Notes under the pieces: model-generated
Database searches by the model: none
What the model was told of the DNA's origin: nothing
Seen by the model: the letters and a program-made list of their open reading frames with translations, nothing else
NCBI RefSeq assembly: GCF_001429505.1
Contig: NZ_LMJW01000004.1
Span: 246,744 to 310,743, forward strand
DNA: 64,000 nucleotides
From: Allobosea sp. Root483D1
GTDB taxonomy: Bacteria > Pseudomonadota > Alphaproteobacteria > Rhizobiales > Beijerinckiaceae
Reading direction: 5' to 3'
In this document: positions 36,533 to 45,298 of the stretch, piece after piece
Position numbering within the stretch: position 1 is the first letter of the stretch
How the letters are laid out: every line of letters begins with the position of its first letter
Program-made: the position numbers and the translations under genes

Positions 36533-37816
36533 CTAGTGCTGCGCCGCTTCCAGCCGCGCGCGGATGTCCTGACCCGGTTCGAGCCGGCGCACAAGTTCTC
36601 CCAGCGAAAGATGGGCGATGGCGGCGTCGCCGGTGCTTCCGCCGACGATCACGTTGTAGCCTCCGCCACTGCCGACCAGCGTGAGGTCGGCGATGCCGGG
36701 ATGGGCGCAGGACTTGGCGCAGCCGGAGACATGGAGACTGAGGCCACCCGCGAGCATTGGCGTCATCGCTTCTGCGAGGACCGCAGCATTGGCCAGTGTC
36801 GCTGCTTCCCCGCGTGCGCAGGCCGGCGCACCGGCGCAAGCCGAGACGGCAAGGCGTGGATCGTTCGGTTCGACGATCAGGCCCTCATCGCGCAGGGCCT
36901 CCTGCAGGATGCTCGCGGCGTCCGCCGAGAGGCCACAGAAGGCGAGGCCGCGCCAGGGGGATACCCTGATCTCGCGGAGGCCGGCATTGCGGGCGAGTTC
37001 GCCCAGGCGGCGCAACCCTGCGGTATCGGTCCGGCCGAAGGGCAATCCCGCCAGCAGGGCGACCCTGTCGTCTCGCTCGGCGACGAGGCCGGAGGAAGCC
37101 GGCTTCGGTCGGGAGGCCGGAGCCGGCAGCGGTCTGAGTCCGGACAGCGTCGCCAGCTGTGTCAGCTCATCGGAAGAAAGATCGCGCATACGGCGGACTT
37201 TCCCGGAGCTCCCCTTGCTCGCGGCAACGAAGCCGTCGAGCAAATGAGCCGCGTACATCGCCACTTCATGCGGCGCAGCCGGGCCGAGCCAGAACTCACC
37301 CGGCAGGCCGAAAACGACCGTTTCGGCCGAAACCGCCCGCAGCCTGAGATCGGCAGCGAAGCCGTCGAGCGCCAGCGCGCCGCCACCATCGACAACGATC
37401 GAGAATTTTGCCGGCAGGCCGGTGACGCCGCGACCGGCTCGCTCCACCGCATCTGCCAGCGCGGCAGCGTCGAGCAACTCGTCAGTCGCCCGGCCGGCGA
37501 GCGGCGAGGTCAGCGTAAGCCGGCTCGGGCCATCGCCGTCGGCTTCGTCGACGAGACCGGCAACCAGCAGATCATCCACCAGCGCCGGGTGGGCATCCTC
37601 GCGGATGCCGCGCAGTTGCAGATTGCCGCGGCCGGAGATCTCGATCTGGCCGTTGCCGTGTCGGCTCGCGAGCTCTGCGACATGAGCGAGCTGGCCCGGT
37701 GTCAGTGCATTGCGCGGCGGATGAAGGCGCACCAGCAGGCCGTCGCCGGTCAGCATCGGCCGCAAGGTGCCGGGGCACCAGCCGCGCCGCATCGTCTCGC
37801 GGGCCGAGGCGCTCAT
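36533..37816 (-). CDS. cobG: Precorrin-3B synthase
   Basis: Oxygen-dependent monooxygenase of the aerobic branch, 427 residues, a relative of sulfite/nitrite reductase. ETMRRGWCPGTLRPMLTGDG begins the substrate half-domain. The siroheme/4Fe-4S ligands are the paired cysteines CAGAPAC (about residue 350) and VSGCAKSCAHPG. The start overlaps the cobN stop (ATGA). Its presence defines the pathway as aerobic and not cobalt-early. Confidence 0.95.
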   Translation of the reverse strand: MSASARETMRRGWCPGTLRPMLTGDGLLVRLHPPRNALTPGQLAHVAELASRHGNGQIEISGRGNLQLRGIREDAHPALVDDLLVAGLVDEADGDGPSRLTLTSPLAGRATDELLDAAALADAVERAGRGVTGLPAKFSIVVDGGGALALDGFAADLRLRAVSAETVVFGLPGEFWLGPAAPHEVAMYAAHLLDGFVAASKGSSGKVRRMRDLSSDELTQLATLSGLRPLPAPASRPKPASSGLVAERDDRVALLAGLPFGRTDTAGLRRLGELARNAGLREIRVSPWRGLAFCGLSADAASILQEALRDEGLIVEPNDPRLAVSACAGAPACARGEAATLANAAVLAEAMTPMLAGGLSLHVSGCAKSCAHPGIADLTLVGSGGGYNVIVGGSTGDAAIAHLSLGELVRRLEPGQDIRARLEAAQH

Positions 37817-40800
37817 TCGGCGGCCTCCTGCTCTGCGAGCATTGCAGCCGAGTTCAGCCGGCTGCGCCAGAGCCCGCGCTCCTGCGCCTCGGCGAGGCGC
37901 GCCCGGATCGAGGCGGCGGCCGGCGCATTCGCCTGCTCCAGAGCCTGCCAGACGACTGCATCGCCGCAATAGGCCTGGAACACCGCATCGAACAGGCCGT
38001 CCGAGACGGCATCCGTAGCAGCCGCATAGACGAAGAGCGCATCGACCGCCTCCGCCAGTTCGGCCGCGCCACGCCAGCCATGGGCGAGATGGCTCGCGAT
38101 CCATTTGGAATGGCAAAGCCTGCCATGGACGATGCGCGAGACGTCCTCGGAAAGGGTGCGTGCTTTGGGCTTTTCGGGGTCGGAGGTGTCGAGGCTGTAG
38201 AGCGCGGCCTTGCCGCCTTCAGCTTGCATCGCCGCGACGAAACCGCCGATCACATCGGCGGCGCTGGTCGCCTCGATGATGTCGCGTCCGGCGGTGTCAC
38301 TGACATGGACGAAGGCCTGTGCCTCGGCGACGCGCGTCGAGAAGCTCTCATCGGGCGAGGCTGAGCCATCCGGCCCGCCATAGGCATGGCTGGTGGCGGC
38401 GAGATAGGCCTCGCCGAGTTCGCTGCGTGTCCGCCAGTCGCCGTCGAGCGCCCGGTCGGCCATGGCGGCGCCATAGCGGCCGGGCGCTGCGCCGAAGATG
38501 CGGGCGCCCGTCTCGCCCCTGCGGCGGGCGGCGGCGGGCTCGTTCCACTCCTCCGGCTCGTCGAGCGCGGCGACGGCGTGCGTGGCTGCATCGAGCAAAG
38601 CGATCTGCGCCGGGAAGGTGTCACGGAAGGCGCCGGAGATGCGGATGGTGACGTCGGCGCGCGGCGCGGAAAGCTTCGCCTGCGGGATGATCGCAAAGCC
38701 GGTGACGCGGGTCGAGCCATGGTCCCAGAGCGGTTCGGCACCCATCAGATGCAAGGCATGGGTGATATCCTCGCCGCCCGAGCGCAGGGTGGGCGAGGCC
38801 CAGAGGTCCATGACGATCCGGCGGGGGTAATCGCCCTCGTCCTGGAGATGCCTAGCGATGATCGCCTGCGCCGCCCTGGCGCCGAGCTTTGCGGCCGAGC
38901 GGGTCGGCAGGGCGCGCGGGTCGAGCGTCGAGAGGTTGCGCCCGCTCGGCAGCACGTCGGGCCGGCCGCGATGCGGCGCGCCGGCCGGGCCGGGCGGGAC
39001 GAAGCCGGCATCCAGCGCTTTCAGCAGGTTGCGGCGCTCGTTTTCGGCTGAGGCCGGGTCGGCCTTGGAGCTGCCGAAGATGTGCAAACCGTCGCGAAAG
39101 GCGGTCTCGGCGAGATCGCAGAGATGGGCGTCGAGCGCGGCGAGCGCGCTCGGCATGTCCTGATCGGGCGTGACACCGCAGGCTGCAGCGAGGCCGCTCG
39201 CCTCGGCACGGTCGCGGATTTCGCGAGCAACCAGCTCCGCCCGGCGGGGATCGAGCAGCTGCGCCTGCGAATACTCCTCGACGAGATCGCGCAGCAGCGC
39301 CGTCTCGCCGGCAGCGTCATGCGCAGCCAGCGGTGGCGGCAGATGGCCGAGCGTCAGGGCCGAGAGTCGGCGCTTGGCCGGCGCCGCCTCACCGGGATCG
39401 TCGACGACATAGGGGTAGATCACCGGCAGAGCGCCGATCGCGAGCCGCGGCCAGCAGGCGGCCGAGAGCGCCACCGCCTTGCCGGGCAGCCATTCGGTCG
39501 TGCCATGGGTGCCAAGATGGATCAGCGCATCGGCGCGCAGGACCTCGCGCAGGCCGAGATAGAAGGCGAGATAGGCATGGCCCGGCGGCGCGTCGGGATC
39601 GTGATAGCGTGCCTTGCGGTCGGGCGAGACGTCCCGAGGGGGCTGCAGCGCGATGGTGAGATGACCCCATTGCACGGTCCGGAAGCGGAAGGCTTCGCCG
39701 TCGCAGGCTGGGTCGGCTTCGGGTTGGCCGTGGCTCGCGAGCAGGGTTTCGCGGGCGTCGGCCGGGATGGCGACGAGCCAGGCGCGGTAGCTGGCGAGCG
39801 GGACAGCGAAGTCAGCCGGGCCCTCGGTGAGGGCATGCATCAATTTCCAGCCCTCATCCTGAGGAGCGGCCGAAGGCCGCGTCTCGAAGGATGCTCCAGA
39901 GCGTGCTGGATCATCCTTCGAGACGCCGCTGCGCGGCTCCTCAGGATGAGGGCTGTGAGGGATGGTCGCATTGCTGCCGACTTCATATCCTGCGTCTCGC
40001 AGCAGCTCCCGGATCGCCAGCGCGCTTGCCGGCGTGTCGAGGCCGACGGCGAAACCGGCGCGGCCGCCGCGGGCGGGATAGTCCGACATCACCAGCGCGA
40101 TTTGCCGGTCGCTCTGCGGCTTGCGACCGAGCGCGACCCAGTTCGCCGCGAAGTCGGCGAGCGCGGCGATGCCCTCGGCATCGGGAGCTAGCCGCCGCAG
40201 CATCAGGCCGGTCACCGGGTCGCTGACCTCCTCCTTGAAGGCGACGGGGATGGCGCCGAGCCGGCCGTCGAACTCCGGCAGCGCCGCCTGCATGGCTAGG
40301 TCGGCGGCAGAGAGCCCGCGCGGCGATTCCGCCCAGGCTTCGCGGGCGCTGCCGACGGGCACAGCCTGCAGGATCGGGGAGTCGGCGGCGTCGAGCACGA
40401 AATCGGTGCCGTCGCGGGCCGAGAATGCGGTGGTGGTGACGATCAGCGCCGGCTTGCGCGTCGCGATCAGGGCGGCAAGTTCGCTGGCGACGCTTGCGTC
40501 CTTGAGGCTGGTCAGGGCGAGCGACAGGGGGCGGAGGCCCCGCTCGGCGAGAGCCGCTGCGATCGCTTCGACCATCGCCGTGTCGCCGGCAGCGACACCG
40601 GAGCGGTAGACGAGGATGGGGACGAGCGATGCCTCTGCCGGCAAGGCGGTGAGTGCGTCGCGCCAGGATAGGGGCGTGGCGTTGGGGCCAAGAGCGAAGA
40701 GGGTTGGGAGTGGGACAGGGGTGAGGTCGGAAGCGTCTTGCGACCCCTCATCCGTCTCGGCTTCGCCGAGCCACTGGCAGGGGGATGAGGGGTCGCACTG

Positions 40801-41283
40801 CGCTTGCAGATAGGCGTCCACCCGCCCCAGCAGCCGCCGCATGTTCTCGGCACCGCCGCCGGCATGGAAATAGCCGAGCAAGTCCGCCGCAAAACCCAGC
40901 GGCACCGTGCCGTAACCAGCGAGCCGCTCGTCCTCGCGATCATCGCCCGGCAGCACCGCCAGCGCCACGCCATGCTGCCGGCAGGCACTGGCGATTTGCT
41001 CGACGCCATAGCGCAGATAATCGAGCCCGCCGAGGCAGCGCAGCAGCACGAAGCGCGAGCCGGCGAGCGTGTTCTCGATCAGGAGGTCGATCGAGAGCGG
41101 GTGCCTGAAACGCCGGAGCGGAACGAGGCGGAGGCCCAGCCCGCTATCGGGCGCAGCCGCCGCCAGCGCCGAGAGATCGCTGTCGCTGAAGGAGAGGACG
41201 ACGAGGTCTCCCGGCGGCAGAGCGAGATCGACGGCGTCTTCGCCGTCGTCGAGCCTCACCTCGCTGGTCGGGAGAAGGTGCAT
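37813..41283 (-). CDS. cobN: Cobaltochelatase large subunit
   Basis: Large subunit of the ATP-dependent cobalt chelatase (with CobS and CobT, not in the window), 1156 residues from MHLLPTSEVRL. The family core is present: LIHLGTHGTTEWLPGKAVAL, VYPYVVDDPGEAAPAKRR-type (IYPYVVDDPGEA), RNLSTLDPRALPTRSA and YGAAMADRALDGDWRTRSEL. Two palindromic repeat elements lie inside the frame, at about residues 163-181 and 444-478, adding low-complexity inserts without stops. The length is slightly below the usual 1200-1270. It is flanked by cobW (four-base gap) and cobG (overlap). Confidence 0.96.
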   Translation of the reverse strand: MHLLPTSEVRLDDGEDAVDLALPPGDLVVLSFSDSDLSALAAAAPDSGLGLRLVPLRRFRHPLSIDLLIENTLAGSRFVLLRCLGGLDYLRYGVEQIASACRQHGVALAVLPGDDREDERLAGYGTVPLGFAADLLGYFHAGGGAENMRRLLGRVDAYLQAQCDPSSPCQWLGEAETDEGSQDASDLTPVPLPTLFALGPNATPLSWRDALTALPAEASLVPILVYRSGVAAGDTAMVEAIAAALAERGLRPLSLALTSLKDASVASELAALIATRKPALIVTTTAFSARDGTDFVLDAADSPILQAVPVGSAREAWAESPRGLSAADLAMQAALPEFDGRLGAIPVAFKEEVSDPVTGLMLRRLAPDAEGIAALADFAANWVALGRKPQSDRQIALVMSDYPARGGRAGFAVGLDTPASALAIRELLRDAGYEVGSNATIPHSPHPEEPRSGVSKDDPARSGASFETRPSAAPQDEGWKLMHALTEGPADFAVPLASYRAWLVAIPADARETLLASHGQPEADPACDGEAFRFRTVQWGHLTIALQPPRDVSPDRKARYHDPDAPPGHAYLAFYLGLREVLRADALIHLGTHGTTEWLPGKAVALSAACWPRLAIGALPVIYPYVVDDPGEAAPAKRRLSALTLGHLPPPLAAHDAAGETALLRDLVEEYSQAQLLDPRRAELVAREIRDRAEASGLAAACGVTPDQDMPSALAALDAHLCDLAETAFRDGLHIFGSSKADPASAENERRNLLKALDAGFVPPGPAGAPHRGRPDVLPSGRNLSTLDPRALPTRSAAKLGARAAQAIIARHLQDEGDYPRRIVMDLWASPTLRSGGEDITHALHLMGAEPLWDHGSTRVTGFAIIPQAKLSAPRADVTIRISGAFRDTFPAQIALLDAATHAVAALDEPEEWNEPAAARRRGETGARIFGAAPGRYGAAMADRALDGDWRTRSELGEAYLAATSHAYGGPDGSASPDESFSTRVAEAQAFVHVSDTAGRDIIEATSAADVIGGFVAAMQAEGGKAALYSLDTSDPEKPKARTLSEDVSRIVHGRLCHSKWIASHLAHGWRGAAELAEAVDALFVYAAATDAVSDGLFDAVFQAYCGDAVVWQALEQANAPAAASIRARLAEAQERGLWRSRLNSAAMLAEQEAAE
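39849..39954. repeat. Palindromic repeat element inserted in frame in cobN
   Basis: Outer arms AGCCCTCATCCTGAGGAG and its exact complement (18 bases) enclose inner arms CGTCTCGAAGGATG and complement (14 bases), with small GC-rich hairpins between them. It is read through in the cobN frame as SPHPEEPRSGVSKDD ... SFETRPSAAPQDEG. It resembles a common Rhizobiales intergenic repeat. Confidence 0.9.
40740..40796. repeat. Second palindromic element inside cobN
   Basis: GCGACCCCTCATCC and its exact complement (14 bases each) flank an inner CTCGGC-TTC-GCCGAG hairpin. It is translated in the cobN frame (CDPSSPCQWLGEAETDEG). Confidence 0.85.
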
Positions 41284-41287
41284 CGCA

Positions 41288-42337
41288 TTATCCGGCGAGC
41301 GCCGCTTCCACGGCGGCACGGTCGAAGCCCTTGAGGCCGATCACCACGAGACGGCCGTCGCGTGCTTCGTCCGCCCCCCAGGCCCGGTCGTAATGATGGC
41401 CGATGCGCCGGCCGACGCCCTGCACGACGAGCCGCATCGGCTTGCCGGGAATGCCGGCGAAGCCCTTGAGGCGGAGCACGCCTTCGGCCTCGGCCGCCTT
41501 GGCGACGCGCGCGACGAGCTCTTCCGGCGTGGCCGCCTGCGGCAGCGGCAGTGCGACGCTGTCGAAATCGTCATGGTCATGGTCCTCGCCCTCGCCGTGA
41601 TGCGAGGGGCGGGCCGCCAGATCGGCCTCGGCTGCGGCCCCAAGGCCGATGATCAGCGCCGGCTCGACCCTGCCATGGGCCGTCTCGACCACCTTGATCG
41701 CCTTGGGCAGATGCTGCGCGATCTCGGCCTTGACCCGCTCGCGACCGGCGGCGTCGACGAGGTCGCTCTTGTTGAGCAGGATCAGGTCGGCGCAGAGGAT
41801 CTGGTCCTCGAACACCTCCTCGAGCGGATTGTCGTGGTCGACCGCCTGGTCCTGCGCCGCTTGCGCCTTCAGCGCCTCGGGATCATCCGCGAACTGGCCT
41901 TCGGCCACCGCCGGTCCGTCGACCACGGCGATGACGCCGTCGACGGTGACCCGGCTGCGGATCGCCGGCCAGTTGAAGGCCTTGACCAGTGGCTTCGGCA
42001 AGGCGAGCCCCGAGGTCTCGATCAGGATGTGCTCGGGCGGGTTCGGCCGGTTCAGCAGCTTCTCCAGCGCCGGCACGAAATCATCGGCGACGGTGCAGCA
42101 GATGCAGCCATTCGGCAATTCGACGATGTTGTCCTGCGTGCAGCCCTCGATGCCGCAGCCGGCGATGAAGGAGCCGTCGAAACCGAGATCGCCGAACTCG
42201 TTGACCAGCACGGCGAGGCGCTTGCCGCCGGCGTTCTCGAGCAGATGGCGAACGAGGGTGGTCTTACCGGCGCCGAGGAAGCCGGTGATGATCGTGCACG
42301 GCACCTTGCCGAGCGCGGGGTTCTGCGGAGCGTTCAT
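41288..42337 (-). CDS. cobW: CobW GTPase, metallochaperone for cobalamin synthesis
   Basis: G3E-family GTPase proposed to deliver Co(II) to the chelatase, 349 residues. Walker A ITGFLGAGKTTLVRHLLENA, the metal-binding CxCC motif in LPNGCICCTVADDF, LIETSGLALPKPLVKAF, and LLNKSDLVDA for guanine recognition are present. A histidine/aspartate-rich loop (HHGEGEDHDHDDFDS) and a CobW_C domain follow. The start overlaps the upstream DUF1636 stop (ATGA); the end is four bases before cobN. Confidence 0.95.
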   Translation of the reverse strand: MNAPQNPALGKVPCTIITGFLGAGKTTLVRHLLENAGGKRLAVLVNEFGDLGFDGSFIAGCGIEGCTQDNIVELPNGCICCTVADDFVPALEKLLNRPNPPEHILIETSGLALPKPLVKAFNWPAIRSRVTVDGVIAVVDGPAVAEGQFADDPEALKAQAAQDQAVDHDNPLEEVFEDQILCADLILLNKSDLVDAAGRERVKAEIAQHLPKAIKVVETAHGRVEPALIIGLGAAAEADLAARPSHHGEGEDHDHDDFDSVALPLPQAATPEELVARVAKAAEAEGVLRLKGFAGIPGKPMRLVVQGVGRRIGHHYDRAWGADEARDGRLVVIGLKGFDRAAVEAALAG

Positions 42338-42759
42338 TCGTTTGATCCTTGTGTGCGCGGCAATGGTGGCACGCGCGCGACCACGCCCTTGCGGAACGAG
42401 ACGGGTCTTTCTTTCCAGGGAACGATGCCGTTGGCGCTGGCGGCAAAACTCTCCGCCGCGCCGACGATCTCGTCGAGATGAAGACCGGCGTCGAGATCGC
42501 CGATCAGATAGGTCCATTTGCCGTCGGCCGTGAGCGCGACCGTGCAGGGCCGCTTGCAGACGGCGAGGCACTCGACCGGGACGACGGCGATGCCGCTGCC
42601 GGCCATACGCTCGGAGAGCGCCGCTGCTAGGCCGATGCCGGGCTGGTCGTAACCCTCCGGCAGGTCCTCGCGCTGGCGCCGGCAGACGGTGCAAACATGG
42701 ATGGTGCAGCCCGGCTCCAGCCGGGCTTCCGTCGCGAAAGCGAGATCGCCTTCGAGCAT
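42334..42759 (-). CDS. DUF1636 (2Fe-2S ferredoxin-like) protein, cobW-associated
   Basis: A 141-residue protein from the ATG of MLEGDLAFATEARL. Cysteines in HVCTVCRRQREDLPEGY and VECLAVCKRPCTVALT suggest a thioredoxin-like 2Fe-2S or other metal-binding fold, as in DUF1636. Such genes recur next to cobW in alphaproteobacteria. It is coupled to cobW by an ATGA overlap, so a role in cobalt delivery or chelation control is plausible but unproven. Confidence 0.85.
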   Translation of the reverse strand: MLEGDLAFATEARLEPGCTIHVCTVCRRQREDLPEGYDQPGIGLAAALSERMAGSGIAVVPVECLAVCKRPCTVALTADGKWTYLIGDLDAGLHLDEIVGAAESFAASANGIVPWKERPVSFRKGVVARVPPLPRTQGSNE

Positions 42760-42776
42760 GAAACGCCTCCTTGCGC

Positions 42777-42881
42777 GCTTTCCGTTCGACCGGAACGGTC
42801 GAACGATAAGAATTCGCGCAAAATCAAAAGTTGCGCATGTTCTGATCGCAAAAATGGTGTCCACTTTTGCGGACCATGCTC
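42777..42881. repeat. RIME-like repeat between cbtA and the DUF1636 gene
   Basis: It contains the perfect dyad CGTTCGACC-GGAAC-GGTCGAACG (42783-42805) and the near-perfect dyad CGCAAAAATGG-TGT-CCACTTTTGCG (42847-42871), flanked by CATG steps. Both are hallmarks of RIME-type intergenic mosaics. No gene was seen here. Confidence 0.7.
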
Positions 42882-42917
42882 GTGGATTGGCGCGGCCGTC
42901 GCCGGCCGTGCGAGGCG

Positions 42918-43673
42918 TCAGGCCGCGGCCGTCGCGGCGCTACGGCGAGTTGCCCAGGGCCAGAGCACGCCAACCGCAAAGCCGGTGGCGAGCCAGAGCG
43001 CGGCCTGGATGGCGAGCGACAGCGCGGCGAAATGCGCGGCGATCTCGGCCGGCACCTTGCTCTCCGGCGCTACCGGATGCGGTGCGCCGATCAGGTGCGG
43101 CAGCAGCAGGGCCAGCACGGCGAGCGCCCGCGCCCAGGAGGCCTCGACCCGCAGGAAGACGAAGAGCGACCCAGCGGTGACCACGGCCGTCAGCAGCCAC
43201 CAGAGCTGGCGCTGTTGCAGCTCGGCTGCGGCGGAGCCCGGCAACTCCGGCGCCAGTCCCATCGCCGGGGCGAGTCCGAAGGCGAAGAAGCCGCACACCG
43301 CCCAGGCCAAGGCCCGGCGCTGGTCGATCTGCTCGTTTGCCGCGATCATCCCGGCGAGCAGCAGCGCCGCGAAGCCGATCGCGGTGGCGATCGTCACCAG
43401 GCTGGTGAAGGCGGTGCGCTGCAAGCCGTCCTGCGGCTTCCATTCGTGCTCGCCGGTGTGCTCTGCCCCGGCTTTCGGGTCGTTATGGGCGAGAATGATG
43501 CGTGCCTGCCCATCAAAGGCGGCCTGCATCGGTGCGCCCTGTGTGCGCAATGCCGCCTCATAGGTCTCGGCCTTGAGGATCAGCGGGGTGGTGGTGACGT
43601 GCTGGAGGGCCGAGATCAGCAGTCCAGCCAAAAGCCCGGCCAGGATGCTGACCGTGAGAATACGCGTGACCAT
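42918..43673 (-). CDS. cbtA: CbtA, predicted cobalt transporter subunit
   Basis: A 251-residue membrane protein with about five helices. VTRILTVSILAGLLAGLLIS, RTAFTSLVTIATAIGFAALL, LAWAVCGFFAFGLAPAMGLA and the C-terminal PHPVAPESKVPAEIAAHFAA match CbtA. It is paired with cbtB ten bases upstream and lies behind a cobalamin riboswitch, the usual CbtAB context, so B12-repressed cobalt uptake is the expected role. Confidence 0.93.
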   Translation of the reverse strand: MVTRILTVSILAGLLAGLLISALQHVTTTPLILKAETYEAALRTQGAPMQAAFDGQARIILAHNDPKAGAEHTGEHEWKPQDGLQRTAFTSLVTIATAIGFAALLLAGMIAANEQIDQRRALAWAVCGFFAFGLAPAMGLAPELPGSAAAELQQRQLWWLLTAVVTAGSLFVFLRVEASWARALAVLALLLPHLIGAPHPVAPESKVPAEIAAHFAALSLAIQAALWLATGFAVGVLWPWATRRSAATAAA

Positions 43674-43683
43674 GTGCTTCCCC

Positions 43684-43857
43684 TCAATGACAGGGGAAGG
43701 CGAGGCCGTGACGGGTGTCGTGCGCCGCGTTGTGGACAGTGGACGAGGCGGCGAAGCCGACGGTGTAGATCAGCACGAAGCCGAGGATCAGCGCTGCGGC
43801 GACGGCTTTCGCCCGTTCCGAGACGCTGGCCTGGCTGGTGACGGTTGCGGTATTCAT
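43684..43857 (-). CDS. cbtB: CbtB, predicted cobalt transporter small subunit
   Basis: A 57-residue single-helix membrane protein (AKAVAAALILGFVLIYTVGF) ending in the histidine-rich VHNAAHDTRHGLAFPCH metal-binding tail diagnostic of CbtB. The start has AGGAGTGAGCC upstream. It is the first gene downstream of the cobalamin riboswitch. Confidence 0.93.
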   Translation of the reverse strand: MNTATVTSQASVSERAKAVAAALILGFVLIYTVGFAASSTVHNAAHDTRHGLAFPCH

Positions 43858-43905
43858 TGGCTCACTCCTGGCCACCCCACCGGCAGCCTGCTGGACGACA
43901 TCGAA

Positions 43906-44060
43906 TGACGGCAGGTCTCCTGGCTCACGGCTTGGTGTCCTGCTCCGCCTTCCCGGGAAACCCAGTGGCCGATGGCGCAGGACGCGCCGCTTACAGTTGC
44001 GGGGGCAGCCGCGGTCCTTCACCGCGTTCCCTTTTCACCTCGTTGTCGAGGCACCGTCAC
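43906..44060 (-). promoter_or_regulatory. Cobalamin (B12) riboswitch
   Basis: Read on the minus strand, the conserved elements occur in order: GGTGCC near the 5' end, AAGGGAACGCGGTG, GCTGCCCCCGCAACTGTAAG, the CACTGGG/GGGAAGGC stem, and the closing GCCGTGAGCCAGGAGACCTG (B12 box). The 3' end is about 49 bases upstream of cbtB. It should repress cbtB-cbtA and possibly the cobW-cobJ run when adenosylcobalamin is plentiful. Confidence 0.95.
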
Positions 44061-44102
44061 GATGATCATTAGCCATCCGGTGGTCGCTGTGCAATGCAGT
44101 CT

Positions 44103-44143
44103 CGTCATTCCCGGCGGAGCGCGGCGCAAGCCGAAGCATGACG
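44103..44143. repeat. Imperfect palindrome before cobP
   Basis: CGTCAT and ATGACG enclose a GC-rich imperfect stem (CCCGGCGGAGCGCGG against CGCAAGCCGAAGC). It lies 14 bases upstream of the cobP start and resembles a REP unit. Confidence 0.5.
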
Positions 44144-44156
44144 TGGAGACTGCCAA

Positions 44157-44669
44157 ATGACTCTTTCCCCACTCACCCTCGTCCTCGGCGGCGCCCGCTC
44201 CGGCAAGAGCCGGCATGCCGAGGCGCTGATCGAGGCGTTGCCGGCGCCCTGGACCTATATCGCCACGGCCCAGGGCTATGACGACGAGATGCGGGCACGC
44301 ATCGCCGAGCACCGCGCCCGCCGTTCCCGCGACTGGCAGACGGTCGATGCGCCGGTGGCGCTGCCCGAGGCGATCCGCAATGCCCGGTCCGGGCAACCCA
44401 TCCTGGTCGATTGCCTGACACTCTGGCTGACCAATCTCCTGCTCGCCGAGCGCGACATTGCGATCGCGACCGGCGAACTCATCGCGGCCTGCCGCGAGGC
44501 AGAAGGGTCGATCGTGCTGGTCTCGAACGAGGTCGGCCTCGGCATCGTGCCGGACAATGCGCTCGCCCGCCGCTTCCGCGACGAGGCCGGCCGGCTGCAT
44601 CAACGCCTTGCGGCGCAGGCCGGGCGCGTGGTTTTCATGGTCGCCGGATTGCCGATGCAGGTGAAGTAG
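44157..44669 (+). CDS. cobP: Adenosylcobinamide kinase / guanylyltransferase
   Basis: Phosphorylates and GMP-activates adenosylcobinamide for nucleotide-loop assembly, 170 residues. Walker A LVLGGARSGKSRHAEALIEA, YIATAQGYDDEMRARIAEHR (guanylylated His), RRSRDWQTVDAP and DCLTLWLTNLL are the CobU/CobP motifs. It is divergent from the riboswitch-controlled cbtB and followed by cobO after 12 bases. Confidence 0.95.
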   Translation: MTLSPLTLVLGGARSGKSRHAEALIEALPAPWTYIATAQGYDDEMRARIAEHRARRSRDWQTVDAPVALPEAIRNARSGQPILVDCLTLWLTNLLLAERDIAIATGELIAACREAEGSIVLVSNEVGLGIVPDNALARRFRDEAGRLHQRLAAQAGRVVFMVAGLPMQVK

Positions 44670-44681
44670 AAGAGCGAAGTG

Positions 44682-45293
44682 ATGACGGATGAGACCGAGG
44701 ACGCCGCCCGCCACAAGGCGAAGATGGAAAAGCGCAAGGCGGTGCAGGACGCCGAGGTCGCCGGCAAGACGTTGGAAAAGGGCCTGCTGATCGTCAACAC
44801 CGGTCCGGGCAAGGGCAAGTCGACCGCCGCCTTCGGCCTGATCTTGCGGGCGCTCGGCCATGGTTGGGGCATCGGGGTCGTCCAGTTCATCAAGGGCGCC
44901 TGGTCGACCGGCGAACGCAAGGCGCTGGACGCCTTCGGCGACCAGGTCTCCTGGCATTCGATGGGCGAGGGCTTCACCTGGGAGACGCAGGACAAGGCCC
45001 GCGATATCGCCGCCGCCAACCGCGCCTTCGACAAGGCGAAGGAGTTGATGGCCGATGAGGGCATCCGGCTATTGGTGCTGGATGAGCTCAACATCGCGCT
45101 GCGCTACGACTACCTGCCGCTCGCCGAGGTGGTCGCGACCCTGGTCGCTCGCAGGCCGGATCTGCACATCGTCGTCACCGGCCGCAACGCCAAGCCGGAG
45201 CTGATCGAGGCGGCTGACCTTGTGACGGAAATGACGCTGGTGAAGCATCATTTCGCCGCCGGTGTGAAGGCGCAGGAAGGGATCGAGTTCTGA
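44682..45293 (+). CDS. cobO: Cob(I)yrinic acid a,c-diamide adenosyltransferase
   Basis: ATP:corrinoid adenosyltransferase (CobO/BtuR type), 203 residues. The P-loop NTGPGKGKSTAAFGLILRAL, GVVQFIKGAWSTGE and LVLDELNIALRYDYLPLAEV are characteristic, and the family ending VKAQEGIEF is intact. ATG at 44682 is preferred over the adjoining GTG. It is paired with cobP. Confidence 0.96.
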   Translation: MTDETEDAARHKAKMEKRKAVQDAEVAGKTLEKGLLIVNTGPGKGKSTAAFGLILRALGHGWGIGVVQFIKGAWSTGERKALDAFGDQVSWHSMGEGFTWETQDKARDIAAANRAFDKAKELMADEGIRLLVLDELNIALRYDYLPLAEVVATLVARRPDLHIVVTGRNAKPELIEAADLVTEMTLVKHHFAAGVKAQEGIEF

Positions 45294-45298
45294 TCGCG

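Noticed and set aside
37813..41283. Palindromic inserts in cobN as signs of a pseudogene
   Set aside because: Both inserts keep the frame and the rest of CobN is intact.
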